Of a DNA stretch of 64,000 nt, positions 40,006 to 50,300 are shown in pieces. The DNA is from Anoplolepis gracilipes (Eukaryota > Arthropoda > Insecta > Hymenoptera > Formicidae). The first letter of the stretch is position 1, and every line of letters begins with the position of its first letter. The stretch covers positions 2,575,001 through 2,639,000 of the forward strand of contig NC_132977.1 in assembly GCF_047496725.1 (NCBI RefSeq), given 5' to 3'. The notes under the pieces were generated by a model. It made no database searches, was not told the DNA's origin, and saw nothing but the letters and a program-made list of their open reading frames with translations. Both the position numbers and the translations under genes were made by a program.

Positions 40006-40657
40006 AATTATATAATTTATTATAATTTATAATAAAATTTAATAAATTTAATAAATAGCTGAATAAATAAAAATTAAGTTAAAACATAAATTTAGAAAGA
40101 TTTCGGAGATCTGTATTAGAGATCTCATTTTCTTTCTTGGTCCGTAACAAAATTCTCATGCACAAGTGAGATAATAAAACATTTACCTTGTCCCAGTTTT
40201 CTCACGGTACAAATTGTTCCCCATCTCTCCCAGTTTCAGATTAAGATCTTAAAATTTTGATCACTAATAAACGTGTTAGTTGTTGAATTAAAAATTTATG
40301 CCACTTGAGTACATATCGTTGTTATGTGCTAGCATTGTACGAATCTCTATTTTTACGAAACGAAAAACCCGACCTAACCGGTGTCAATTCGATTAACAGT
40401 TTAAGCGTTTTTTTTTTCCAATATCAGAAGCTCATAGCGGACCGCTTATTTCGTTCGATTAGACACATTTATGACGACCCCCGCGGAAGCACACCCGCGA
40501 TTACACGACGGTCGGAAAGAAAGAGAAAGGGAGAGGGAGAGAAATAAAAAAAAAAATAGCTCAACCGCGATCGATCTATCGCAAAAATACGTCGCCGACA
40601 CTGTCATTCGCTACCCTTCGTCACACGTCGCATTACCTGTCGCACTATCAAATCCAT
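33949..40657 (-). CDS. Resilin-like RR cuticle protein (gene B)
   Basis: Minus-strand coding exons: 40637-40657 (MDLIVRQ), 37112-37288, 34257-34560 and 33949-34121 (TAG), phases 0/0/1, about 224 aa. Exon 2 carries the hydrophobic signal core (VLLALMASISIVHC, cleavage before EPP) and a Gly/His/Asn-rich segment. Exon 3 has the extended Rebers-Riddiford domain (about residues 67-130): YEFGYSVKDD, ESSDGETVRGEYRVQLPDGR, TQIVTYTADWRTGFHADV. The tail is Tyr/Gly/Asn/Gln-rich and ends PTYGPAFH. Known family role: chitin-binding cuticle protein of the pro-resilin type. Exon 1 is inferred from a good donor (CAG|GTAATG), matching phase and a TATA box upstream. The alternative is an unspliced start at 37300 (MFKKVLLAL...), also a good signal peptide. 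The last exon has a tandem NAGNAG acceptor. Confidence 0.82.
37335..37374. repeat. (AT)n microsatellite in intron 1 of gene B
   Basis: A 40-bp alternating AT run about 45 bp upstream (minus strand) of exon 2 of gene B. It occupies the place where a promoter would have to sit if the alternative start at 37300 were used. Confidence 0.9.
38764..38931. mobile_element. MITE with ~22-bp terminal inverted repeats, pogo/Tigger-like ends
   Basis: A 168-bp element starting CAGTCGGACCTCTTATCCTA and ending in its inverse complement (TAGGATAAGAGGTCCGACTG). A second internal GTCGTAGGATAAGAGGG repeats the right end. CAGT...-type termini with a 'GACCTC' motif are typical of pogo/Tigger relatives of Tc1/mariner (known). 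The expected TA target duplication is not perfect here, so the superfamily is tentative. Located in intron 1 of gene B. Confidence 0.65.
39956..39999. repeat. (AT)n microsatellite
   Basis: Alternating AT run of about 40 bp in intron 1 of gene B. It generates a false Tyr/Ile-repeat open frame. Confidence 0.95.
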
Positions 40658-40749
40658 ACTCGGGGAGAACAGTGATCACGGGGGTGGACGATGACGGCGG
40701 TGGCGACGCGTTGGATAGAGGTACCGTAGACAGTAGAGAGGAAGAAGAG

Positions 40750-40816
40750 CACCGAAGACTGAATGCTGAAATATGGTGACGTTTCGGCGAGCATACCGGT
40801 GCTTATATAGAGAGAG

Positions 40817-40871
<55 letters not shown>
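40750..40871 (-). promoter_or_regulatory. TATA box and GAGA tract upstream of gene B
   Basis: On the minus strand TATATAAGC lies at 40801-40809, followed by candidate initiators (TTTCAGC, ATTCAGTC) at about 40757-40772. The proposed ATG is at 40657. Directly upstream of the TATA box is a (GA)n tract (40816-40871 in complement), the known binding sequence for GAGA factor (Trl) in insect promoters. The TATA-to-initiator spacing (about 40 bp) is longer than the usual 30. Confidence 0.55.
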
Positions 40872-40875
<4 letters not shown>

Positions 40876-41064
40876 ACTCTCCCATGTTTCCACGCCGCCA
40901 GAGAGGATCCATTTCCTGTCGCCGCCACCACCGCCACCACCATCGCCATCCATCGCCGTTGTCGTCGTCGGGGGAGCTTGCCGAGGGATTCGCTCGAGCG
41001 GCGTAGGCAGTATAAGAGACGGCGGCCGCGTGTACTCCAGTTCACATGGGGAAGCCGCGCGTGT

Positions 41065-41107
41065 GGAAATGAAGCCCCCTCAAGCCGCTTGAGGGGGCTT
41101 CATTTCC
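41065..41107. repeat. Perfect 20-bp inverted repeat with a 3-nt loop
   Basis: The left arm, 41065-41084 (GGAAATGAAGCCCCCTCAAG), and right arm, 41088-41107, are exact inverse complements separated by CCG. It lies in a GC-rich segment about 250 bp upstream of the gene B TATA box. The loop is too short for a normal pre-miRNA. Function unknown. Confidence 0.95.
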
Positions 41108-41471
41108 CATTGTTCTCAGACGAATCGGCGTGCGCGATATTTCGGGGAGAATGCCGAATGCGCGAGAAGAGAAGCGAGCAGCGAGGACGCGTACATGCGA
41201 GGATAGACGAGACGGAGCGGAGTCTCGAGCAAAAGCCGCGCGGGAGAAAGCTGATTACTTCATCGCGTGGGACAGCCCGCGGCGCGGCGCGCCGCGGCCT
41301 GCTCGCCTTCTTCGCGAGCGAACTAATTAGGCAATTGAGACTTAATTAAGTCGCAGGACCAGCGGACGCGAATCCGCGATCGACGCTCTAACAGAGCGAT
41401 CGCGATCGTTTCCTCCCTTGGTTAACGAAAGGGGAGGGTCGCGAGAGGAGGGAACGCGATAGTAAAGGGTA

Positions 41472-41849
41472 CACTAAAAAAAATATTTTGCTGATGTAGA
41501 TAGATTTCTAGATGTCTCGATTAAAATTTATCGCTACTTTTTATATCTGTTAGAATATTATTTGTCGCGTACAGAATTTATAGCAGCAATATTCTAACAA
41601 TACCTCCAGAAAATTTAGATCCCATTGCCAAATATAATTGTCTTTGACAATCGGCCTTAAAGATAGGCACCGCGGAAAAATTTTCTGTCTAAATTACACT
41701 AATAGTACAGATATAAATTCTGTTATTTAAATTGATCAAGTGCAAAATATATGCAGTCTCACAGTATTTGCCAATAATTTATCTGTTTCAATTAAATTTT
41801 TTACACCTAGCAAATTTTTGTCAAAATTGCAAGATCATTTTTTTGAGTG
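41472..41849 (+). mobile_element. Foldback MITE family A, arm copy
   Basis: 378 bp starting CACTAAAAAAAATATTTTG and ending ATTTTTTTGAGTG, closely matching 21683-22029. The following 220 bp (41850-42071) is repeated in inverse orientation at 49384-49605, beside another family A arm, so this is probably one arm plus core of a longer element. Confidence 0.85.
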
Positions 41850-42071
41850 CAGTTAGCACACTGATCAGTTAATACATTAATTATCATTAAAATGTTTTGT
41901 GCCAAAAACATTTCAGTGCTACATAGAAAATTAAATATTAAATAAAAACGTAAAATTGAATTATAGTTAAATAATATCATATAAATTATGATTAATGAAA
42001 TAATAATATTAAATTTTTAATTTAATCTTAAATATAATAATCGATATTAATCATGATTAATTAAATTTATT
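41850..42071 (+). repeat. Core segment shared in inverse orientation with 49384-49605
   Basis: CAGTTAGCACACTGATCAG at 41850 appears as its inverse complement just before 49606. The match continues through TTAATCATGATTAAT near 42047-42061. It forms the middle of the large foldback element at 49069-49999. AT-rich and non-coding. Confidence 0.85.
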
Positions 42072-42082
42072 CTATATATAAT

Positions 42083-42297
42083 TAACCCTTATTCCGTACT
42101 GATGGATCATTTTTGTCTGTAATTTTTCTAACAACGTCAATTTCTCGAAAACAAATAATCATAAAATAATATATTAAATTATTTTTCAAATTTATTATTT
42201 TAGTCTTTATTTAGAATGTTCAAAGAAAGTATATACATTTTTTAAAACACTTTTACATATTAAGTGCCAAAAATAACAATACGGAGTAAGTAGTTAA
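42083..42297. mobile_element. piggyBac-like MITE, copy 2
   Basis: Starts TTAACCCTTATTCCGTAC and ends ACGGAGTAAGTAGTTAA, with a slightly decayed right end. The interior matches the 6580-6838 copy (for example TTTAGAATGTTCAAAGAA) with a deletion of about 40 bp and a short insertion. Inserted at a TTAA directly beside the family A core, suggesting insertion into that older element. Confidence 0.8.
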
Positions 42298-42754
42298 TTA
42301 AGTAATAATTAAACATTAAATCTTAAATATACTAAAGTTATAGACAGAATCGTTAATTGTTTAACTCAGGCGCGTGCATTTTATGCAAATTGCATCAAAG
42401 AAATTTAAACGCCTAAAGATTTCTATAACAGAACCGAATGAATCGATTCGACTGATATCGTCGTAGAAATTGTCATAATGAAAAGAAAAAAAAAAAAACC
42501 GTTATTGAATCGGAAGTATAATAGCGAAAAGTAGCGAGTGAGTGACATCGCTCCTGTTTCAACGGTTGCAAAATCTCAGGGCCTTAATTATGCAGAAGAT
42601 GCCCGCACGTTCGCTCCGTAAATCCTGCCTTTCGATCTCCTTTGTAACACGCGTCGTCAAAGCGTGCGCGCGCGAGGAGGAAAGGCCCACGCTCATCTGG
42701 AGCACCGCTAACGACAACGCGCTCTCACCTCTCGATTTTTTTTCCTTTTCGCAA

Positions 42755-42758
<4 letters not shown>

Positions 42759-42846
<88 letters not shown>
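42759..42846. repeat. Interrupted (AT)n microsatellite
   Basis: Two AT runs of about 40 bp and 35 bp separated by GTACATG. Their translations give false Tyr-Ile repeat proteins on both strands. Confidence 0.95.
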
Positions 42847-42848
<2 letters not shown>

Positions 42849-43415
42849 ATACGCACGCCGATCCCTGAAAGGTGTCCTTGAAAGATCTCCACGCTCTACG
42901 CAAGATACACCGCGGCGTGTCATCATCATCCTCCCTGTAATATTAATACGACGTGCACCGACGTGCAACGACCGTAACGATATATGCTAATGCCGCAATA
43001 CGTACGTAGCTCGTTACGTCAAGTAGTTAGACCGCGTAAGATCCGAACGGGTTAACCCCTTTCGCTTATGGCGAGATCCAATTATGGGCATACTTCATCT
43101 TCACGTTACAGAAATGCATGAGAGAGATTTGCGCGCGAGATACTCGATAGCATTCGATTAACCGGGTCCGATATATTTATTCAAAAAGTAAATCCTTCCT
43201 CTGCAAAATTCAAACTCGCGCGTCTATTTTTTTTTTTTTTTTTACGATTAAATTAATATCTGAATAAAATTGAAATAAATTTCTTTGCTGCGATAAAATC
43301 CGTTCGAAATTAGTTAGATAGGATAAAGGAAGGAGTTCGTAGAAGGATTGTGTCTCTTATAAGATGTATATGAAACGTAGATATCGATTTACGGTTTTCA
43401 TCTGAATTATTGTCA

Positions 43416-43708
43416 GGTCTGTTTTGTCAAATCCGAATTGTATCGTTGGTCAAGGAATACATTATCGTTGGGATTTAATGAAATATGTGTGGACAAAAGC
43501 AATGGACCACCCAGTCAGATCGTCTACGTCATTTTTTACACGTGATATACAATCCCACGGAGGTTTATTTGTTTTTAATGACGTTAGTCTCCGCGAAACA
43601 ACAACTCGTATTCGCGAATTACATATCATGCAATCTGTTGGCGGGTTGATGGCGCATTACGTGAATCGCGTATACATTAGTCAACTTTATAAATGCACTT
43701 ATAGATAA
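43416..43708 (+). CDS. Orphan open frame, possible exon
   Basis: Open frame after TTATTGTCAG at 43407-43416, ending TAA at 43706-43708. The residues look protein-like (GQGIHYRWDLMKYVW; later SVGGLMAHYVNRVYISQLYK). There is no in-frame ATG before about 43463. I recognise no family. It could be an exon of an orphan gene, a remnant of an inserted element or chance. The DNA is less AT-rich than its left flank. Confidence 0.25.
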
Positions 43709-46700
43709 GAGAGGTGTCATATACATCACGTGATCCTATCTTTCGCTTTCTTCTCTCGAGTAAATTTAAAGCATTTAACTCTCTATCAGTCGAAGTACTC
43801 ATTCAATTAGCGTTCTTTTTTTTTTTTTTTAATTTTCATAAAGAGTCAGTAAAATTTGTTACATAAGTGCGTATGTAAAATATAAATTAGCTTATTATAT
43901 TTAGATTAGATTTTTATGAAATTATTATTTTTACCAATACAATGTATATTAAATTATTAATATATATATATATATATATTTTTTTTTTTTAATTGTATAT
44001 AATAAAATCAATATTATCAGCTACTGTAGAGCAAGATTTGTCTCCTATGCAACATGACAATCATTTCCGAAAAACGCGATCGTTGCAGGCGTCCGTGTTA
44101 ATGCATTTAACTGGGCTTTTCTAAGTGATGCGTTTCACGCGTTGCTTGCTTTCTACCTGGAGAGCCACCGTTCAGGAATGCCACGTGGTGATACAATCTG
44201 ATTTAAATTTGACGCTATTTGCTCTTCTCTCTTTTACCTATGATTACCTAACGGCGAATAATTCGTTTTGCAACACGCGCCGCGCACAGTCATGCAATCT
44301 CTCCCTCATCAGCCCCGTCCACCACCGGGGATCCACCTCCGTGCGCGTAATCTCGGATGATGATTGCCGATTCATGCGTCTTACGAGGAGAAAAAGTAGC
44401 GGATAAGTAGCCGATCGTTGGATTCGAGAGAGTGATATCCTCCGAAATTCCCCGCGAGATGCGATTTTACTCCTAGCACGGATCTCTCCTCTCTGGTTTG
44501 CAATAATTTTTCCTTCGCGGTTTGAATGCTACAGCTAATTCCTCGGTAATTGACGGTAGGAACATATTCTGTTAGAACGATGCGTCCGACAAGATTGTTT
44601 CGTTTCTCCCGAGATTTTCCCACGCGAAAATCTCCATTCGATCTCGTTCCACGTGTCGATTAGTGTTGAAATTAGTCATCGGGATTTCGAGCATTTGAAT
44701 CGAAACATTTTTTTCTACTTTTAATCTCAATTTTTAATCAAGTGTTCTTTAGTATTTTTTTCAACAGTTTAACTTCTTTTTAAACTATTTAATCTAATAG
44801 TTTTACTGAAAACTCCTTTGAAACAATAAGGGAAATTGTGCGTTTATTATCTATTTAATTAAAGTATAAGAATAGGGGAATTAATCCTATATATAAATTA
44901 AATCTTTCAAATCCTCTAGAATTGTGAGAAAATTAAAATTGAAAAAAGGAATAAATTTAATAAAACGATTTACATTTACGATTTACATTTACAGATAATT
45001 ACAGAGAATTAGCTATATCTGTTTGACGGGCAGAAAATTTATTATATGTTTACTTAGATGTATGTACTTATATAGCTCGTTTATCGGAATGCATGATCAA
45101 AACGCGCGAAGATGAGATTTTTTATACGGCTCGTTAACGTTAAACGTACAAGTTATTAAATTGCCAAACGCTTTTAAGCGAGTAGAATTACAGCAGGCTG
45201 TAATTGGCGAATGCATGCGCATTCGGTATTACGGAAAATCACGGTTCGTTGAGCGTACGCAACGATGCTCTCAAAGATATATAGAGTGTTGCCAAATTTT
45301 ATCGCAAATAGAAAATGCAGTCTAGAATTAGACTGAATACGAAACAAATTGGGCAATGTGAGACGGAAAAAATGTCCCCCCTGCTGTGTTGTTGTAAAAG
45401 CGTACTGTAATGAGTTATTCGTCTTTCTCGCAAAAAGTATTTGCGAGAAATATTTAAAGTAATAAATATTTGCATATACGTGTAATTTTTTATATTTTAT
45501 TGATTGAAGGAGTTATGTGAAGATAACAAATTAAAATTCTATTTCTACGCTTTGTTAAGGCAAGTTTGAATTTACTTTCTATATTTGTAACACTGTCTAT
45601 GTCGATAATTCAGTTCTCCAAGTCTTGTAATATCGTTGTAAATTCGTTTATCTACTGCAGGCATAATATCTACTAATAATAATTTGGAGACTTGTATAAA
45701 GATATTAGTTCAAAAAATAGACGAGATACGACACGGGATATAATGGTCAAGATTAAGATTGGCTATAAATCGTTATATATATGTATGTATATAAAAAAAT
45801 AAGTTAAATTTTTACGCGATTGCATGTAACAATTAATAACGTAATATCTGTTTTTACCGGAAATATTTTTACATATATTTTTATGATATATAAAAAGGAA
45901 AGCAGGAATAATATCGAAAGAGATGGGAAATAAATGACACAGCGAGAGAAGAATATATGAAAATAAAAAATATATTGTACAAAACTTACATATACATATA
46001 TATGTGCATATGTAAATATTCTATCTTCATATTAGCAGCAATGATATTAAATTGATAGCCATCAAATAACGATGTCAATTAGACACTTGTAGTATAAAAC
46101 ATCGAGTCAGTCGAATTTTCTTCGTAACAAAATTTGTTAATCTTTACTTAGATTTTCCACAGCCAATAATTGCGAATTAAGACTCCGATTTTTCAACGTA
46201 ATCTCGAATCAATCCGTTGTAAGCAATATATTCATGTTTCTGGTTTATTTAAAAATTCATATTTTATTTCAGTGACAAATAAAAATCTTATTATTCGGCG
46301 AAACATTTTGATAGAAATCTTTCTTTTATTATTTTATATGAAGCGATTAAAAAACAAAATGTTTACAGAACCTATGGCTATATTATGATAATATAAAATC
46401 CTGTTACATCTTTTTCAATTGTCAAGAAATTCGAATAAAGAGACTTGAGAGAGAGTATAATATCTTACATACCATAACAAAACCAAAACATGATCTCGTA
46501 ATGGAGCGTGAAAACATAAACATTACTTGTTTTTACGACGAATTGATTCAAGGTCGACGACCGCTAAAGTGGGGAGTGGGAATTGATTGATGTAACGGGA
46601 CTCGTAATGTTATTTAGTTAGTCGTTAATCCTCGGTCGAAAAGGTCAGACGTATAGTAACGCTACGAGAAGTGTGTTTTGACTTTAAAGCGCGTAAGATC

Positions 46701-46857
46701 GGTGCCATACAAGCTCGTATTGATTTGATATCATTACGAAAATTTTTCTAGCAAGACGAGCAATTAAATTTTAATATGCATTAAATCTAAATATTTATTA
46801 TTTATACGGCCAACAATATTATAGCAAAAATTTCATATAAATGTTATTTTTACGCGA

Positions 46858-46861
<4 letters not shown>

Positions 46862-46894
<33 letters not shown>
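46862..46894. repeat. (AT)n microsatellite
   Basis: An alternating AT run of about 32 bp downstream of gene C. Confidence 0.95.
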
Positions 46895-46897
<3 letters not shown>

Positions 46898-46998
46898 CGT
46901 TTTACTTTCACTACATTATTCAACAATATTTTGCAACAGCAATTTCAAGTATTTTCACTTACGCTAATTCAATATAAGATATACAAGAGATATAACAT

Positions 46999-47004
46999 TT
47001 TATT
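46999..47004 (-). terminator. Candidate polyadenylation signal of gene C
   Basis: AATAAA on the minus strand about 310 nt after the gene C stop. It is the nearest canonical signal seen. Confidence 0.4.
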
Positions 47005-47315
47005 ATAAGACATGTAACAAAGATGTGTCAACTAAACTGTAAAAAAGCACATTTAGATTACTATTAAAATCAAGATAAATTAAAAATTTCCAATAATAAA
47101 TATCCAATAATAAATACCCAGAGAATAAAATGATAAGAAGCGAGTCTTTCTCGCTACGAAGGAAACTTGAGAATTAATCCTTCTCTATTGATTCTTTTTT
47201 TATAATTTTTTTTTTTATAAATTCGAATCACGCAAGATGTCCAAAATATTTCTCCTTCCTTTAGACATCTGGTTACGTATCTACTATTTAAATCGTGCTA
47301 TCATAAATGATGGCG

Positions 47316-50300
47316 TTAATTCTCTACTGCAGTGGCAGTCAACTCGTCGTACTGTACGGACGGCACCATAGGCGGCTTGAAGCCGTATTCCATCTTGGAC
47401 TGCCTGAAACTTCCAGGATATTGCGTCTCCGGCTGCCTGGATCTCCTCAGGGCAGCGACAGTCGCCGACGGTTGCGCGACACTAGTCGGTGTCTTGTTCT
47501 GTGAGATCTTACGCGGAGGCGCAGGACCCACGTACTCCTCGTCCTTGCTCGCCTTGTTTCTCTCCACCAGGTTGTACACAATATGCTGTCGGAAGGGTAG
47601 CGTCGTGTACGACGACGCGACGGCCTGCGGCCGCAGCACCACGTGGTGGCTATTGTACTTCCTCGGCAGTATCATCAGTTTGACATCGGTGAAGGGGACG
47701 TAACCCTTGCCCACGTCGATGTTGTAATCGTACGTCAATGGTCTGCCGTAAGGAGGGATGCCATACAGCTTGGAAGCATTCGTCTCGCTCTGCGACTCGA
47801 ACACAGCGGAATCACCGCCTCGAGGATTCGACGAGGAGACCAGCTTCTGTCGATACTTGACTGCAATATCGTTGAGCTTGTCGCTGTCGGTTGGTCTCTC
47901 CGCGTCCGTGCGATACGGTCGAGGGACCGTAGCCGAAGGTGGCAGCCTCGCGGCTATCGTCGCCGGCTTCTCCGTCGGCGATAATCGCAGCTGCAGCGGG
48001 TACGACGCTGTTGGCTGCACCACCAGCCGTTGGATCACGTACGGCAGCCTCTTCTCGATCAGCCGCTCCACGTGAACAGGATAGACCTGCGGCAGGCGTA
48101 CCTGCTTCTCCACCATCGGTTGCACCTGATGCACGTGATACAATTGATGCGGCACCGCCACCGGCACCGGTACCTGCACCCGCTTCTCGACCACCCGCTC
48201 CACCGGGAACGGCACTTTCTTCTCGATCACCTTCTCGATCTCGATCGGGTGCGGCACGTGAATCGTCTTCTCGACGATCTTTTCGATCGGCGGGTAGGGT
48301 CGCGGAAGCGGCACCATAAACCCTTCGTTCGAAGACGAACCGGCGGGGATGATCTTGAGGAGGAGCTGCGGCGCTTCCGGTCGTCGGAACTGGTGGTCGA
48401 TTGTCGGCTGCTGACTTAATTGCTGTTGCTGATGATCGGGCCGATACGTCTCGCTAGCTGATTCCTGCCTCGCGGTACCTGGGTAAGTGAGGACCTTCGC
48501 GGAGTGCGGTGATAACGCGTCGCCGTTATCATTGAAGTTATGTCGCACGTGGGACTGATCGTACGACGTGTCGTCGAACTGATTCGGTAGCAGCAGAACC
48601 GGTGGCACGTCGTTGTATTTGTACGGTTGCAATTCAACGGTCGTTTCGACAGGTGCCTGTTCATGAACAGCATTTGGTGCGTATTCATCGCCGATGAAAG
48701 CTGAGGCCGTGGGTTTGGCGAGGTCGTCATCCTCGAGAGCGTTGTATTGGTTTCGGCTGAGTTTCTGATCGGACGTGTGTGTCTTAATGACACTCCTGTC
48801 GACGCTCTGCTCGTTACCTGGAACGGAAGTGTCTGGTATATCAACACGTTCTCTGCCGCGTTTTTCACTCGCAGGTGAAATCTGCCAATTTGCGATGCGT
48901 GCTACGATCCGTAAAATGCGCGCGTATTATTACGCGCATTATATGGACGAGCATTAGTTTTGACGTTGCGTGTTTTAATTAAACTAGACTTGCGTAATAC
49001 ACATTGTCTACTTCACGAATTTAACGAAAGTTAATATTTCTTCAAGAGTTAATATATTTTTTCAAACGCTCAAAAAAATATTTTGCTGATGTAGATAGAT
49101 TTCTAGATGTGTCGATTAAAATTTATCGCTACTTTTTGCATCTGTTAGAATATTGTTTGTCGCGTATAGAATTTATAGCAGCAATATTCTAGCAATACCT
49201 CTAGAAAATTTAGATTTCATTGCCAAATATTAATCACAAATATAATTGTCCTTGATAATAGGTCTAAATAGGATAAAGATCGGCATCACGGAAAAATTTT
49301 CTGTCTAAATTATACTAATAGTATAGATATAAATTCTGTCTCTGTCATTTAAATTGATCAAGTGCAAAATATATACAGTCTCAATAAATTTAATTAATCA
49401 TGATTAATATCGATTATTATATTTAAGATTAAATTAAAAATTGAATATTATTATTTCATTAATCATAATTTATATATTATTTAACTATAATTCAATTTTA
49501 CGTTTTTATTTAATATTTAATTTTCTATGTGGCACTGAAATGTTTTTGGCACAAAACATTTTAATGATAATTAATGTATTAACTGATCAGTGTGCTAACT
49601 ACACTCAAAAAAATGATTTTGCAATTTTGACAAAAATTTTCTAAGTGTAAAAAATTAACTGAAACAGATAAATTATTAGCAAATAACTTGATACTGCATA
49701 TATTTTGCCCTTAATTAATTTTAATGACAGAGACAGAATTTATATCTGTACTATTACTGTGTAATTTAGACAGAAAATTTGTCTGTGATGCCTATCTTTA
49801 AGGTCTAGTGTCAGGTACAATTATATTTGTGATTAATATTTGGCAATGAAATCTAAATTTTCTAGAAGTATTGCTAGAATATTGCTGCTATAAATTCTAT
49901 ACGTGACAAACAATATTCTAACAGATACAAAAAGTAGCGATAAATTTTAATTGAAACATCTAGAAATCTATCTGCATTAGCAAAATATTTTTTTGAGTGA
50001 TAATTATTAGAGTTATTTTTCTGAAAGTGTCAGAAGAGTGAATTTTCAAATATTCTTCTGAAAATTTACTAAAAAAACTTTATCTAAAGTTCTAGTTACT
50101 CATTTTTTACAGTGAAAATTAATAAATAAAAGTGAAAAGTACACGCGTTATTTCGATGTTATTTCAAGTTTCACTATATTTACTATAATTTTAAATGCTA
50201 CGATTAAAATCCAAATTTTTCCAATATTGCGACTACCTTGTATACTTTTTATAAATTATCTATTTAAATGGGACAAAGAAGAAATTAATCTATATAAGGA

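Larger units (their letters stand above)
40872..47315. other. Intergenic region between gene B promoter and gene C
   Basis: GC-rich DNA at 40880-41470 contains a perfect 20-bp hairpin. The open frames there are composition artefacts. Next come a foldback MITE (41472-41849), its core segment (41850-42071) and a piggyBac-like MITE (42083-42297). The rest is AT-rich with an (AT)n tract at 42759-42846 and an orphan frame at 43416-43708. From about 44640 to 47000 I see nothing beyond AT-rich single-copy DNA. Confidence 0.45.

Noticed and set aside
40978..41349. 123-codon Arg-rich ORF on the plus strand
   Set aside because: It reads through the GC-rich hairpin and simple sequence. Its Arg/Ser-rich composition follows from base composition and there is no splice or promoter context.
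42542..42990. ORFs with long Tyr-Ile repeats on both strands
   Set aside because: Direct translation of the (AT)n microsatellite.
47332..48419. Several open frames on the plus strand, up to 129 codons
   Set aside because: They are antisense shadows of the long final exon of gene C, whose minus-strand frame has correct splice sites and continuous coding character.
48818..48900. Upstream extension of the last gene C exon (frame stays open to about 48918)
   Set aside because: The acceptor CTTCCGTTCCAG at 48818 is clearly the best in phase with the preceding donor. Alternatives further upstream lack a pyrimidine tract.
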